Source: Actinomycetes bacterium
GTDB lineage: Bacteria; Actinomycetota; Actinomycetes; Actinomycetales; Cellulomonadaceae
NCBI GenBank assembly: GCA_021778635.1
Contig: JAJYCD010000008.1
Coordinates: 1 to 64,000 of the forward strand
Direction: 5' to 3'
Length of the DNA stretch: 64,000 nt
Made by a program: the position numbers and the translations under genes. The notes below the pieces were generated by a model, which saw only the letters and a list, made by a program, of their open reading frames with translations, ran no database searches and had not been told where the DNA came from. Shown in pieces: positions 43,301 through 51,263 of the stretch (positions are counted from its first letter, which is position 1; each line of letters starts with the position of its first letter).

Positions 43301-44712
43301 CCGCGTTCCTCGCCGACCACGGGTACGAGGGCGTCCTCTCGCCGACCCCCCTGCCGCAGTCGGAGCCGTTGGTGCGACTCGACGTGGTGCCCGGCACCGG
43401 GATGCCGGACGCCGTGTCGGGATCGGTCGACAGCACGCGTGCCGAGGTCGACCACGTGGTCGACCTCGTGATCACGCACGCGTTGACCGACCCGGACGAG
43501 TCGCTCGCGGTCATCACCCCGTCCTCGGTGCACGCGGACCACGTCCGGGAGGCCGTCCTCGCGGAGGTGCGGAACAATCCCGCGCTCGCGGCCTTCTTCG
43601 ACGCAGGGCGCCCGGAACCCTTCGTGGTCGCCGACCTGGCGGGCGTCGCCGGCCTTCGTCGCGACGCGATCGTGCTGTCGGTCGGCTTCGGTCGGACTCC
43701 GCACGGACGGGTCCTGCACCGGTTCGGCCCGCTCAGCGGTCCCGGTGGCGAGGCCCTCCTGCTCGACGCGCTCGGTGCGACCAGGCACCGGCTCGGTGTC
43801 GTCTCCTGCTTCGGCGCGGGCGACCTCGACCCCGAGCGCCTGCGCGGACCGGGTTCACGACTGCTCGCGGACCTCCTCCGGTTCGCGGCCGAACGTGGCG
43901 CGACGACGGACGCGCCCGGGACCTCGACGACGCAGCGCGCCGGCCGCGACGTGACGGGCACGATCTCCCCGGACGACGGGGTGGACCGCCTGGTCCTCGA
44001 CCTCGCGGAGCGGTTGTGGCGGCACGGCCTGACGGTCGAGGTCGACTACGGGATCCCGGGCGGGACGCGCATCCCGCTCGCGGTCGGGCACCCCGACCTG
44101 CCGGGAGAGCTTCTGGTCGCGGTGCTGACCGACGACGCGGCGTACGTCGCCGAGCCGAGCGTGCGGGTCCGGGACCGCAAGATCGCCGACCGGCTCAGTG
44201 TGCTCGGCTGGTCCGTCGTGCAGGTCTGGTCGGCAGCCGCGTTCCTGGACCCGCAGGCCGAGGTCGACCGGATCCGTCGGGCGGTCCACGAGCAGGTCGA
44301 CGCGCGGCCGAGACCGGAGCACGATCGTCTCGGTGAGGCGCAGGTGGAGGACGGTCCCGTCGATCTGCCTGCCGACGACGTCCCTGGCGCGGACGCGGGA
44401 CCTGACGTGACCTCGAGCACGCCGCCGCGTCCTCGTACCGCCGCCCGGACCTCGGTCCCGCCCGCCGTGGCGGTCGAGCAGCCCGTGCTGCCGATCGTCA
44501 CCCGCCCGCGGCCCCCGGTGGAGGCCGGCCTTCCGATCCGCTCGTACACCGACGACCAGCTCGACGACCTGGCGGCGTGGCTGCAGTCGGACGGGGTCGA
44601 ACGCGATCGCGAGCAGCTCGCGCGCGCGCTGCGCGCCGACCTCGGCGTCACCCGGCGCAACGCCCACGTCGACGCGGTGATCGGTGCCGCTGTCCGTCGC
44701 GCGCTCGAATGA
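40363..44712 (+). CDS. Degenerate SF1 helicase-nuclease-like protein (DUF4011/MTES_1575 architecture, motifs lost)
   Basis: This intact 1449-residue protein follows the plan of actinobacterial DUF4011-type helicases: SF1 core, then a Vsr/MTES_1575-like nuclease fold, then a short helical tail. The helicase P-loop position reads DAPAGCDVPGT (about 378-388), with Val385-Pro386 where the Lys-Ser/Thr of PPGTGKS would be. The Walker B position VVVLDAVQHLP (Asp922-Ala923) lacks the Glu of DEA. The nuclease strand reads RIPLAVGHPD and VAVLTDD, with Pro1238 and Leu1255 where Asp and Glu are usual, yet the end VLGWSVVQVWSAAAF is well kept. It is probably a structural or binding protein without ATPase or nuclease action. 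The start at 40363 is uncertain; 40318 is possible. Confidence 0.8.
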   Translation: MIVPSRTPGSGADGHPSVPSDGAPVAPPVVVAPPSTVDVVDGAVAGWRAALVEAAGGSTLSDVDLLGEAALDLSAAHPSGIAQLFAGRETRLSNLVREGAALATAKRRARAVGARAEQYAQRYGIAPTYLAIGVATWVERNHGEHGADDVGALASVIREGSASPAASDRAVPGQRGAPSISTQFPAVTSQQAVPAHPAPVQAARTVRAPVLLRPVALLARGSGGSDYELSLEPSLEVNPVLARALRGRGALLDPGALARGAFAGSGFDPRTALDRLNALGEAILEDFELVERLVVGTFVHPGQVLVDDLDQLAGTLDRHEVVAALAGDRECQVALQAPLPERVRGDRDPDAERGVGDLDAAQQHVLDVLATGAHLFIDAPAGCDVPGTVAAVVSDAAAHGRSVLYVPGHRRAAAAVASRMAELGLDDLVLDVAPDAGWRTAAARRLLGAMTLEATAVDAGSIAALRRELVARREQLRGYVTALHVPRSPWGASAYDALQALAQLSSTRPAPSTTVRLAPDVARVMDTERREALAGDLARAAALGAFAVRPGDTPWFGADLRTDADAERALAQIDALVTTDLPTLSARIAHVAEATGLSVATTVHAWSEQLRMLGGIRGALDTFQPMIFERTAADLVAATASKAWRQAHGVEMGRVVRRRLRRQARDMVRPGRPVVDLHTALVEVQAQRTVWQAHCPAGGWPRLPEGLAAIETECREVIGTLEALEPVLAGTPAGANLQQLPLDVLLDRLRRLQADRAALTTLPQRTAIVHSLRSAGLGDLLDDLGRRHVDAAMVGVELELAWWSGVFEQILSADPALAGYDGSALGLLASEYQDLDRAHVAGLAVPVRNAVIAQVGLALRNHREQAEALFAELVEERLTSLRETATRYPDLVRHLRPVLMAAPMLVPQVLPANRTVDVVVLDAVQHLPLEVALAAIARGRQVVVVGDARCASGSAVRELAAVLPRVALRADATRRDPYLTAFLADHGYEGVLSPTPLPQSEPLVRLDVVPGTGMPDAVSGSVDSTRAEVDHVVDLVITHALTDPDESLAVITPSSVHADHVREAVLAEVRNNPALAAFFDAGRPEPFVVADLAGVAGLRRDAIVLSVGFGRTPHGRVLHRFGPLSGPGGEALLLDALGATRHRLGVVSCFGAGDLDPERLRGPGSRLLADLLRFAAERGATTDAPGTSTTQRAGRDVTGTISPDDGVDRLVLDLAERLWRHGLTVEVDYGIPGGTRIPLAVGHPDLPGELLVAVLTDDAAYVAEPSVRVRDRKIADRLSVLGWSVVQVWSAAAFLDPQAEVDRIRRAVHEQVDARPRPEHDRLGEAQVEDGPVDLPADDVPGADAGPDVTSSTPPRPRTAARTSVPPAVAVEQPVLPIVTRPRPPVEAGLPIRSYTDDQLDDLAAWLQSDGVERDREQLARALRADLGVTRRNAHVDAVIGAAVRRALE

Positions 44713-44951
44713 GCGAGGACGCGCAGTCGGGCGGCGTTCCGTCGAGATCCGCAGCAGCGGGGCCCTCGGCGGGCTCCGACGATGCCACGTCGTCGGACGC
44801 GCCCCCGGCGGCGCAGGTTCGGCGGCGCCGCGCGACGGACGACGCCCCGGTGATCCCGGAACGCAGCGCGGACGACTCCGACCTCGGTTGGGGCGACGGA
44901 CCGGACTCGAACGACGACCGCCTCAGACGTGACGTGCCCCCGCACTGGTGA
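44709..44951 (+). CDS. Small disordered acidic protein downstream of the helicase-like gene
   Basis: This is an 80-residue frame whose ATG overlaps the previous stop (ATGA). The sequence is Ser/Ala/Asp-rich and probably disordered, with a conserved-looking acidic end SDLGWGDGPDSNDDRLRRD before PPHW. The coupling suggests it works with the helicase-like protein. I recognise no domain. Confidence 0.65.
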   Translation: MSEDAQSGGVPSRSAAAGPSAGSDDATSSDAPPAAQVRRRRATDDAPVIPERSADDSDLGWGDGPDSNDDRLRRDVPPHW

Positions 44952-44991
44952 CCCGGACCGGGGGTCGGGCACGGCGCCGCTGCGAGACATG

Positions 44992-45027
44992 ACAGGACCC
45001 GACCTCCAGCCGGAGACCGGGCCCTGT
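44992..45027. terminator. Terminator hairpin between helicase operon and mscL
   Basis: Arms 44992-45007 and 45012-45027 pair at 13 of 16 positions with a 4-nt loop. It lies between two convergent genes and can serve both. Confidence 0.6.
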
Positions 45028-45084
45028 GCGCACGACGCTGTGCGCAGATGACCTACTCGTCGCTCGACGGACGTCGAGATCTCG

Positions 45085-45540
45085 TCAGGGGATCGTCGGC
45101 CCCGCGTGGCCGGTCGCCCCGCCGGTGCCACCGGCGTTGCGCTGGGCCAGCAGGTCGCGGATCTCCGTCAGCAGCAGGATGTCCTGCGTCGGCGGTTCGG
45201 GCAAGGGGTCCACCGGCTCGATGCCCTTGGCGCGGCGTTCGTTGATCGCCTTGACCGGCAGGACGATGAAGAAGTACACGGCGGTCGCGACGAAGAGGAA
45301 CTGGAGCACGGCGTCGAGGAAGCCACCGACCGAGATGGTGGCGTTGTTGTACGGCCCGATGTCCCACACCTTCGCGAGGCTCGCCTTGCCGAAGATCATC
45401 CCGACGACGGGCGTGATGATGAACGTGACGAGTGCCTTGACGACGGCCGTGAAGGCGGTGCCGATCACGACCGCCACCGCGAGGTCGAGGACGTTGCCCC
45501 GCATGAGGAACGTCTTGAAGCCGGTGAGTACGTCGCGCAT
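45085..45540 (-). CDS. mscL: Large-conductance mechanosensitive channel
   Basis: This 151-residue channel opens under membrane stretch to release solutes in osmotic downshock. The N-terminus MRDVLTGFKTFLMRGNVLDL and first helix VAVVIGTAFTAVVKALV match MscL. The second helix FLFVATAVYFFIVLPVKAIN is followed by a cytoplasmic helix (ILLLTEIRDLLAQR) and a Gly-rich tail. The start at 45540 has a weak GAAGGG upstream. Confidence 0.96.
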   Translation of the reverse strand: MRDVLTGFKTFLMRGNVLDLAVAVVIGTAFTAVVKALVTFIITPVVGMIFGKASLAKVWDIGPYNNATISVGGFLDAVLQFLFVATAVYFFIVLPVKAINERRAKGIEPVDPLPEPPTQDILLLTEIRDLLAQRNAGGTGGATGHAGPTIP

Positions 45541-45587
45541 CCTGTGCCCTTCGGAGACGTGCGGACCGTTCGGGTGGCCGCCTCGGA

Positions 45588-46280
45588 TCATTGCACAAAG
45601 ACGGGGCTGAGGCTCGCCCAGCCGACGGCCCCCGTCAACCCGGTCGCCTCGTCGGGCGTGACCGCCAGCAGGACCACCGGGGCGGCGCCGCTGTCGCCGG
45701 AGCCGAGCAGGGTCGGTGACGTGACACCCGCAGCGTCCGCGACGACCCGCAGGACCAGCGCCCCCCGGGCGAGCCGCTCGCCGGCCCCGGCCCGACCCTC
45801 GAGAGTGCCCGAGGCGGCAAGGACGTCGACCCGGTCGCCGACGTGCACCAGGGACCGGACGCCGAGGTCGGCGAACCGCACGGGCACCACGACGGTGCCC
45901 GGTGGACCGTCCGGGGCGCCGTCGGCCAGCAGCGGGTCGACGACGGCGAGACCGGACGGTATCGCGATGGCGAGCGCGTGGCCCACGACGTCGACCAGGG
46001 CGGCGTGGGCGGCGCCCGGGACGGCATCTCCCGGCACCTGCGCGACCCGGACGTCGGCGGAGGTGAGCTCCGTCCCTGCGGCGAGTGCGTGGCTCGCCAC
46101 GACGACGGGCACGGTCGGTTCCGGTGGCGGCGCGAGCTGGTCGACCACGAATCCGCACGTCATCGTGAGCGCGACCGCCGCGACGGCGAACCGGCTGCGC
46201 CACAGCCGGACGCGCCAACGGAGGGGGAGTCGTCGACGAGTGGGCCGCTGCGGTCGGCGAGGCGATGTCGGTGGAGTCAC
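45588..46280 (-). CDS. SAF-domain protein (CpaB/RcpC-like)
   Basis: This is a 230-residue protein. An Arg-rich cytoplasmic start precedes one membrane helix (FAVAAVALTMTCGFVVDQL), then a SAF domain (VVVASHALAAGTELTSADVRVAQVP and what follows) and an RcpC-like beta domain (VVPVRFADLGVRSLVHVGDRVDVLA). CpaB/RcpC proteins help assemble Flp pili, but no other pilus gene is in the window. It may serve a distant tad locus or have another role. The GTG at 46280 lies 6 nt after TAGCGT on its strand, a leaderless arrangement. Confidence 0.8.
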   Translation of the reverse strand: MTPPTSPRRPQRPTRRRLPLRWRVRLWRSRFAVAAVALTMTCGFVVDQLAPPPEPTVPVVVASHALAAGTELTSADVRVAQVPGDAVPGAAHAALVDVVGHALAIAIPSGLAVVDPLLADGAPDGPPGTVVVPVRFADLGVRSLVHVGDRVDVLAASGTLEGRAGAGERLARGALVLRVVADAAGVTSPTLLGSGDSGAAPVVLLAVTPDEATGLTGAVGWASLSPVFVQ

Positions 46281-46286
46281 TCCGCG

Positions 46287-46292
46287 ACGCTA
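46287..46292 (-). promoter_or_regulatory. -10 box of a leaderless promoter (SAF gene)
   Basis: On the minus strand TAGCGT is followed by 6 nt and the GTG at 46280. Confidence 0.5.
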
Positions 46293-46364
46293 GGGAGCGT
46301 CACCCGAGGCGGCACATCTCCGGCGTCGACCTGGGGACGGTGAGGCGAGAAGCCGTGAGTGTGG

Positions 46365-46763
46365 TCAGCTCGCAGCGGCAGCGGCGGCGACCTTGCCCGA
46401 GGTGCCCGAGGTGCCCGAGGTGCCCGAGGTGCCCGACGCGCCTGCCGCGCCGGAACCGCTCGCGGGTGCACCGACCGTCGACGAGGTCGACGTCGTACCC
46501 GTCGAGTCGCCGGAACCGACGGACGGGCTCGCACCGCCGTCGGACGTGCGCGCGCCCTTCGCGGGGCTGTTCGCGGTCACGGCGCCCGCGCGGGCGTCGT
46601 TGCGGTAGAAGCCCGAGCCCTTGAAGACCACACCGACGCTCGCGAAGACCTTGCGCAGGCGGCCGTCGCACTCGGGGCACACGGTGAGCGCGTCGTCCGT
46701 GAACGACTGCTGCACGTCGAAGCGGTGCTCGCAGGCGGTGCACGCGTAGGCGTAGGTGGGCAC
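46365..46763 (-). CDS. FmdB-family zinc-ribbon protein with repetitive Ser/Gly/Thr tail
   Basis: This is a 132-residue protein. The N-terminal FmdB/CxxC_CxxC zinc ribbon (about 1-45) has CTAC and CPEC knuckles (YACTACEHRFDV; TVCPECDGRLRKVF) and ends with GSGFYRND. The rest is Ser/Gly/Thr/Ala-rich and disordered, with a GTS repeat coded by a 9-bp tandem repeat, ending in a poly-Ala run. Family function is unknown; a putative regulatory role is only nominal. AAGGAGG precedes the GTG at 46763. Confidence 0.88.
   Translation of the reverse strand: MPTYAYACTACEHRFDVQQSFTDDALTVCPECDGRLRKVFASVGVVFKGSGFYRNDARAGAVTANSPAKGARTSDGGASPSVGSGDSTGTTSTSSTVGAPASGSGAAGASGTSGTSGTSGTSGKVAAAAAAS
46395..46430 (-). 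repeat. 9-bp tandem repeat in the fmdB tail
   Basis: Four perfect copies of GCCCGAGGT (plus strand) at 46395-46403, 46404-46412, 46413-46421 and 46422-46430 are followed by a partial copy. On the coding strand each gives Thr-Ser-Gly, so copy-number change keeps the frame. Confidence 0.9.
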
Positions 46764-46960
46764 GGGGTTCCTCCTTGCACGGTGCGGCGGGTGCCGGGGC
46801 GGTGGCTCGCGCGGTGCTCCCGCACCGAGCGGACGTTCTGGCACTCCTTCTCTCCGAGTGCCAACGATACCCGGGTGGTCCGGCATTCCCCGCCGCCCGG
46901 CCGAGATCCGGTCCAGCACCGGCCTCCGCGCGCGTCGGGCACCGGATGACGCCGAGCGGA

Positions 46961-46966
46961 TACTCT
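46961..46966 (+). promoter_or_regulatory. -10 box of a leaderless promoter (acylase gene)
   Basis: TACTCT is followed by 6 nt and the GTG at 46973. No ribosome site is present. Confidence 0.5.
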
Positions 46967-46972
46967 CGCCGG

Positions 46973-49540
46973 GTGACCCGTCGACGCGCGCTCCGCCTGT
47001 CTCTCGCCGTCGTCGCCGGCCTCGTCGTCCTCGTCCTGGTGGTCGGGGTCGCGGTCGCGACCATCGTGATCAGGCGACCGTTGCCGCAGACCTCGGGCAC
47101 CCTGACCCTCGCGGGACTGAGCTCCGACGTGACGGTCACCCGCGACGACCGCGGCATCCCGTACATCTCGGCCGGCACCGCGGAGGACCTGTTCCGGGCG
47201 CAGGGATACGTGCAGGCGCAGGACCGCTTCTTCGAGATGGACTACCGCCGGCACGTCACGGCCGGACGTCTCTCGGAGCTCGTGGGGGTCAACGCGGACG
47301 CGCTCGCGGCCGACAAGGTCATCCGGACGTTCGGATGGCGGCGGGTCGCCGAGCAGGAGCTTCCGTTGCTCGCCCCGACGACCAGGGCCTACCTGCAGGC
47401 CTATGCCGACGGGGTGAACGCCTACCTGGGTTCGCGCAGCACCGCGTCGCTCGCGGTCGAGTACACGGTGCTCGGGCTGCAGGTGAACGTGGCCCGGCCG
47501 GAGCCGTGGTCACCCGTGGACTCGCTCGCGTGGCTCAAGGCGATGGCCTGGGACCTGCGCGGCAACTACGACGAGGAGCTCGCGCGCGCGGCCACGTTCA
47601 GCTCGATCCGCGACGTCGCCCGGGTGGACGAGCTCTTCCCGCCGTACCCGTACGACCGCAACCAGCCGATCGTCGCCGCGCAGGCTGCGAGCGCGACGAC
47701 CACCGCGCACGCGGCGACATCGGGACCGGACCTCGCCGCCCCCGACCTCCAGGCGGCGGTCGCGTCCGCGACCCGGGCGCTCGCGGCCGTCCCGCACCTG
47801 GTCGGTCAGGGCGACGGCGTCGGCTCCAACTCGTGGGTCGTCGCCGGCTCGCACACCGCGACCGGTGCCCCCATCCTGGCGAACGACCCGCACCTGTCGA
47901 TCTCCGCACCGGGGATCTGGGCCCAGGTGTCCCTGCAGTGCCGCGAGGTGACGACGGCCTGCCCGTTCGACGTCAGCGGGTTCTCCTTCGCCGGGCTCCC
48001 GGGCGTGATCATCGGGCACAACGGCCGGCTCGCGTGGGGGCTGACGAACCTGGGTGCCGACGTCACGGACTTCTTCCTCGAGCGGGTCACCGCCACCACC
48101 TACCTGCGCGACGGCGGCCAGGTGCCGCTCGAGACGCGCACCGAGACCATCAAGGTCAACGGCGGTGCGGACGTCCACCTGACCATCCGGTCGACCGTGC
48201 ACGGCCCGATCGTCTCCGACGTGCTCCCGCTCGACACCGTGGCCTCGGCACCGGTGCCCGAGGACGCGCCGTTCGGGAGGTACGCCGTCTCGCTCGACTG
48301 GACGGCCCTGACGCCCGGTCGCACCGCCGACGCGATCTTCGCCCTCGACACGGCCTCCGACGCGGCGGGTGTGAAGCGGGCGGCCGCGCTCTTCGACGTC
48401 CCGTCCCAGAACATCGTGTTCGCGACGACGTCCGGCGACATCGGCTACCAGGCGCCGGGTCGGATCCCGATCCGCGCCGACGTCCCCGGCGTGGTGCCCT
48501 CGGACGGGACCTGGCCGCGGCCGGGTTGGGACAGCGCGTACGACTGGAAGGGGTTCGTGCCCGCGGCCGACATGCCTGCCGAGCTCAACCCGCCGGACGG
48601 CATCATCGTCGCGGCGAACCAGGCTGTGACCCCGGCGGGCACGGGCCCGTTCCTCACCTCTGACTGGGACTACGGCTACCGCGCACAACGGATCCGCACC
48701 CTGCTCACCGCGAGCATCGCCGCCGGGACCAAGATCACGGTCGCGCAGACCGGTGCGATGCAGATGGACGACGTGAACCCGTACGCGCAGATGCTCGTCC
48801 CGGCGCTGCTGAAGATCTCCTTGCCGACCGCGTTCGACTCCGACGGACAGAAGCTCCTGCGCGGGTGGGACATGCGGGCGGGGACGGACTCCGCGGCCGA
48901 GATGTACTTCTCCGCGGTCTGGGCGAAGGTGCTCGAGCTGACGTTCTGGGACGAGGTGCCCGACGCCTTCCGTCCGACGGGCGGCAGCCGCTGGCTCGAG
49001 GTCGTGCGGGGTCTCCTGGCGCGTCCGAACGACCCGTTCTGGGACGACCACAGCACCGTGGGCGTCGTCGAGGGCCGTGACGAGATCCTGGCGCGCGCGC
49101 TGGTCTCCGCGCGCCTCGAGCTGACGGCCTCGCTCGGCAAGGACCCGAAGGCCTGGTCCTGGGGACAGCTCCACACGGTGGCCCCGCAGCACCCGGTGCT
49201 CGGCGGCGCCAGCGTCCCTGGCCTCATCCGGCGGCTGGTCAACCCGTCACCCCTCCCCGTCGCGGGGAGCGGGTCGATCGTCGACGCCACCGCCTGGGAC
49301 GCCTCGACCGGCTCGTTCACGGTGACGACGGCCCCGTCGATGCGCATGGTCGTCGACCTGCAGGACCTGGACCGCTCGACGTGGGTCGACCTCACGGGTT
49401 CGTCGGGCCACCCGGGCAGCGTCCACTACATGGACCAGTTCCAGGCCTGGGCAGACGGCCGGACCTTCCCGTGGCCGTTCACGCCGGGCGCCGAGACGGT
49501 AGCCGCCGATCAGCGGCTCACGCTGCGTCCCGCCTCCTGA
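46973..49540 (+). CDS. Penicillin acylase-family Ntn hydrolase
   Basis: This is an 855-residue protein. A basic N-terminus and one membrane helix (about 5-32) form a signal or anchor. The alpha chain follows, and self-cleavage should occur before Ser285 (DGVGSNSWVV), the beta-chain nucleophile. GAPILANDPHL and NGRLAWGLTN are conserved in the family. Members hydrolyse amides of beta-lactams, acyl-homoserine lactones or related N-acyl compounds; the true substrate is unknown. The GTG at 46973 lies 6 nt after TACTCT. The 3' end overlaps the convergent cyclo-ligase gene by 23 nt. Confidence 0.9.
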   Translation: MTRRRALRLSLAVVAGLVVLVLVVGVAVATIVIRRPLPQTSGTLTLAGLSSDVTVTRDDRGIPYISAGTAEDLFRAQGYVQAQDRFFEMDYRRHVTAGRLSELVGVNADALAADKVIRTFGWRRVAEQELPLLAPTTRAYLQAYADGVNAYLGSRSTASLAVEYTVLGLQVNVARPEPWSPVDSLAWLKAMAWDLRGNYDEELARAATFSSIRDVARVDELFPPYPYDRNQPIVAAQAASATTTAHAATSGPDLAAPDLQAAVASATRALAAVPHLVGQGDGVGSNSWVVAGSHTATGAPILANDPHLSISAPGIWAQVSLQCREVTTACPFDVSGFSFAGLPGVIIGHNGRLAWGLTNLGADVTDFFLERVTATTYLRDGGQVPLETRTETIKVNGGADVHLTIRSTVHGPIVSDVLPLDTVASAPVPEDAPFGRYAVSLDWTALTPGRTADAIFALDTASDAAGVKRAAALFDVPSQNIVFATTSGDIGYQAPGRIPIRADVPGVVPSDGTWPRPGWDSAYDWKGFVPAADMPAELNPPDGIIVAANQAVTPAGTGPFLTSDWDYGYRAQRIRTLLTASIAAGTKITVAQTGAMQMDDVNPYAQMLVPALLKISLPTAFDSDGQKLLRGWDMRAGTDSAAEMYFSAVWAKVLELTFWDEVPDAFRPTGGSRWLEVVRGLLARPNDPFWDDHSTVGVVEGRDEILARALVSARLELTASLGKDPKAWSWGQLHTVAPQHPVLGGASVPGLIRRLVNPSPLPVAGSGSIVDATAWDASTGSFTVTTAPSMRMVVDLQDLDRSTWVDLTGSSGHPGSVHYMDQFQAWADGRTFPWPFTPGAETVAADQRLTLRPAS

Positions 49541-50168
49541 GCCGCTGCCAGCCCTCCGGTGTGGCGACCGCATCGACGTGGCGGTCGTGCGGCTCGTGCG
49601 GGAGCGGGCGGGTGCCGGCCTCGTAGACCTCCTCCGGGAACGTCAGCGCGATCACGAGGACGTCGTCGCGCGCGTGCTCGAGTGCGCGGTCGTACCACCC
49701 GCCCCCCTGGCCGAGCCGAGCTCCGGAGGTGTCCACCGCGAGCGCCGGAACGATGATGACGTCCGCGTCCGCGAGGGCCGCGGGCCCGAGGGGTTCGCCG
49801 CCGGGCTCCGGCGGGCGCCCGGGTGAACGTTGCTGGAGGTCGTCCGCGCCCGCGTACTCCGCCCAGTCGCGTTGAAGACCGCTGCCGAGCACCGGGAGCA
49901 GGACACGGACTCCCCGCGCGGCCATCCGCTCGAGGATCGGCGAGGTCCCCGGTTCGCTCTCCCGGGCGACGTAGACCGACGCGCAGCGCGCCTGCCGAAC
50001 CTCGGGGATCGTCTCCAGGACGTCGGCCAGCGAGTCGGCTGCCTGCTCGCGCCGTCGGGCGGACCGTTCCGCGCGCGTGCCCCGGATACCCTGCCGGAGC
50101 CAGTCCTTGGCATCCTCCGGATCCTGGACGTCGACGGGGCTGGGGTAGGGCTGCACATCTGCGGGCAT
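49518..50168 (-). CDS. 5-formyltetrahydrofolate cyclo-ligase
   Basis: This 216-residue enzyme of the MTHFS family converts 5-formyl-THF to 5,10-methenyl-THF with ATP. The nucleotide-binding Arg/Lys-rich N-terminal helix is followed by VIIVPALAVDTSGARLGQGGGWYDRAL, the family signature. VIALTFPEEVYEAG and PHDRHVDAVATP complete the active site. The ATG at 50168 is supported by the family start; the frame continues upstream through the galU promoter without similarity. Confidence 0.9.
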   Translation of the reverse strand: MPADVQPYPSPVDVQDPEDAKDWLRQGIRGTRAERSARRREQAADSLADVLETIPEVRQARCASVYVARESEPGTSPILERMAARGVRVLLPVLGSGLQRDWAEYAGADDLQQRSPGRPPEPGGEPLGPAALADADVIIVPALAVDTSGARLGQGGGWYDRALEHARDDVLVIALTFPEEVYEAGTRPLPHEPHDRHVDAVATPEGWQRLRRRDAA

Positions 50169-50342
50169 GGTCACAGTCTCGCAAAGAATTCGGTGTGCTC
50201 CCGCACCGGCCGCCCGGGCGCGGGCCCGGATCGACCCGTTGGCACCGTCCCGACACGGTCGCAGGCAGCTCCTCCTCCCGGTGCACATCGGTCGCACACG
50301 AGCCGCACAGGTGCTCGCCCGGCGGATCGGACGTCGCGCCGT

Positions 50343-50348
50343 TAGCCT
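50343..50348 (+). promoter_or_regulatory. -10 box of a leaderless promoter (galU operon)
   Basis: TAGCCT is followed by 6 nt and the ATG at 50355. No ribosome site is present. Confidence 0.5.
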
Positions 50349-50354
50349 TCGCAG

Positions 50355-51263
50355 ATGACCATCCACAAGGCAGTCATCCCCGCCGCAGGACTCGGCACCC
50401 GGTTCCTGCCCGCGACCAAGTCGACGCCCAAGGAGATGCTCCCCGTCGTCGACAAGCCCGCGATCCAGTACGTCGTCGAGGAGGCCGTCGCGGCCGGGAT
50501 CGATGACGTGCTCATGATCACCGGACGGTCGAAGAGGACCCTCGCCGACCACTTCGACGCGGCGCCCGAGCTCGAGGCGGCGCTGGAGAAGAAGGGCGAT
50601 CTCGACCGGCTGGCAGCGGTGCGGGCGTCGACCGACCTGGCCGACGTGCACTACGTGCGTCAGGGGCAGCCGAAGGGGCTCGGGCACGCGGTGCTGTGCG
50701 CCAAGAACCACGTCGGCGACCAGTCCTTCGCGGTGCTCCTCGGGGACGACCTGATCGACGCGCGCGATCCGCTGCTGCCCGCGATGATCGCTCTCCAGGA
50801 GCGCACGGGTGGGTCGGTCGTCGCTCTCCTCGAGGTCGACCCGGCCCAGGTGCACCTCTACGGCTGCGCGGCCGTCGAATCGATCGCGGGGGGCGACGAG
50901 GCGCAGTACCACGAGGTGCGGGTCACCGGCCTCGTCGAGAAGCCCGCGCCTGCCGACGCTCCGAGCAATCTCGCGGTGATCGGGCGGTACGTCCTCCACC
51001 CGGCCGTGTTCCGGGTCCTCGAGCGCACCGCGCCGGGCCGCGGCGGTGAGATCCAGCTCACGGACGCGCTCGCGACGCTCGCCTCGATGCCGTCCGACGA
51101 GGGCGGTGGCGTGCACGGGGTCGTGTTCACCGGGCGCCGCTACGACACGGGCGACCGCCTCGACTACCTCAAGGCCGTCGTCCGCATCGCGAGCGACCGC
51201 GAGGACCTCGGGCCGGAGTTCCGTTCCTGGCTCGCGGAGTTCGTGCCTACGCTCACGGTGTGA
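50355..51263 (+). CDS. galU: UTP-glucose-1-phosphate uridylyltransferase
   Basis: This 302-residue enzyme makes UDP-glucose for envelope polysaccharides and galactose interconversion. The nucleotide motif AVIPAAGLGTRFLPATKSTPKEMLPV, split by its Gly-rich loop, is at the N-terminus. GLGHAVLCAKN, VLLGDDLI and VEKPAPADAPSNLAVIGRYVL are GalU-specific. It overlaps moeA by GTGA, and the order galU-moeA-GNAT is common in this group of actinobacteria. Confidence 0.96.
   Translation: MTIHKAVIPAAGLGTRFLPATKSTPKEMLPVVDKPAIQYVVEEAVAAGIDDVLMITGRSKRTLADHFDAAPELEAALEKKGDLDRLAAVRASTDLADVHYVRQGQPKGLGHAVLCAKNHVGDQSFAVLLGDDLIDARDPLLPAMIALQERTGGSVVALLEVDPAQVHLYGCAAVESIAGGDEAQYHEVRVTGLVEKPAPADAPSNLAVIGRYVLHPAVFRVLERTAPGRGGEIQLTDALATLASMPSDEGGGVHGVVFTGRRYDTGDRLDYLKAVVRIASDREDLGPEFRSWLAEFVPTLTV

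Noticed and set aside
40183-43788. 1201-codon open frame antisense to the helicase-like gene
   Set aside because: It is Arg/Gly/Asp-rich with no domain, begins and ends inside unrelated sequence, and mirrors third-codon bias of the plus-strand gene. The plus strand has helicase and nuclease fold segments.
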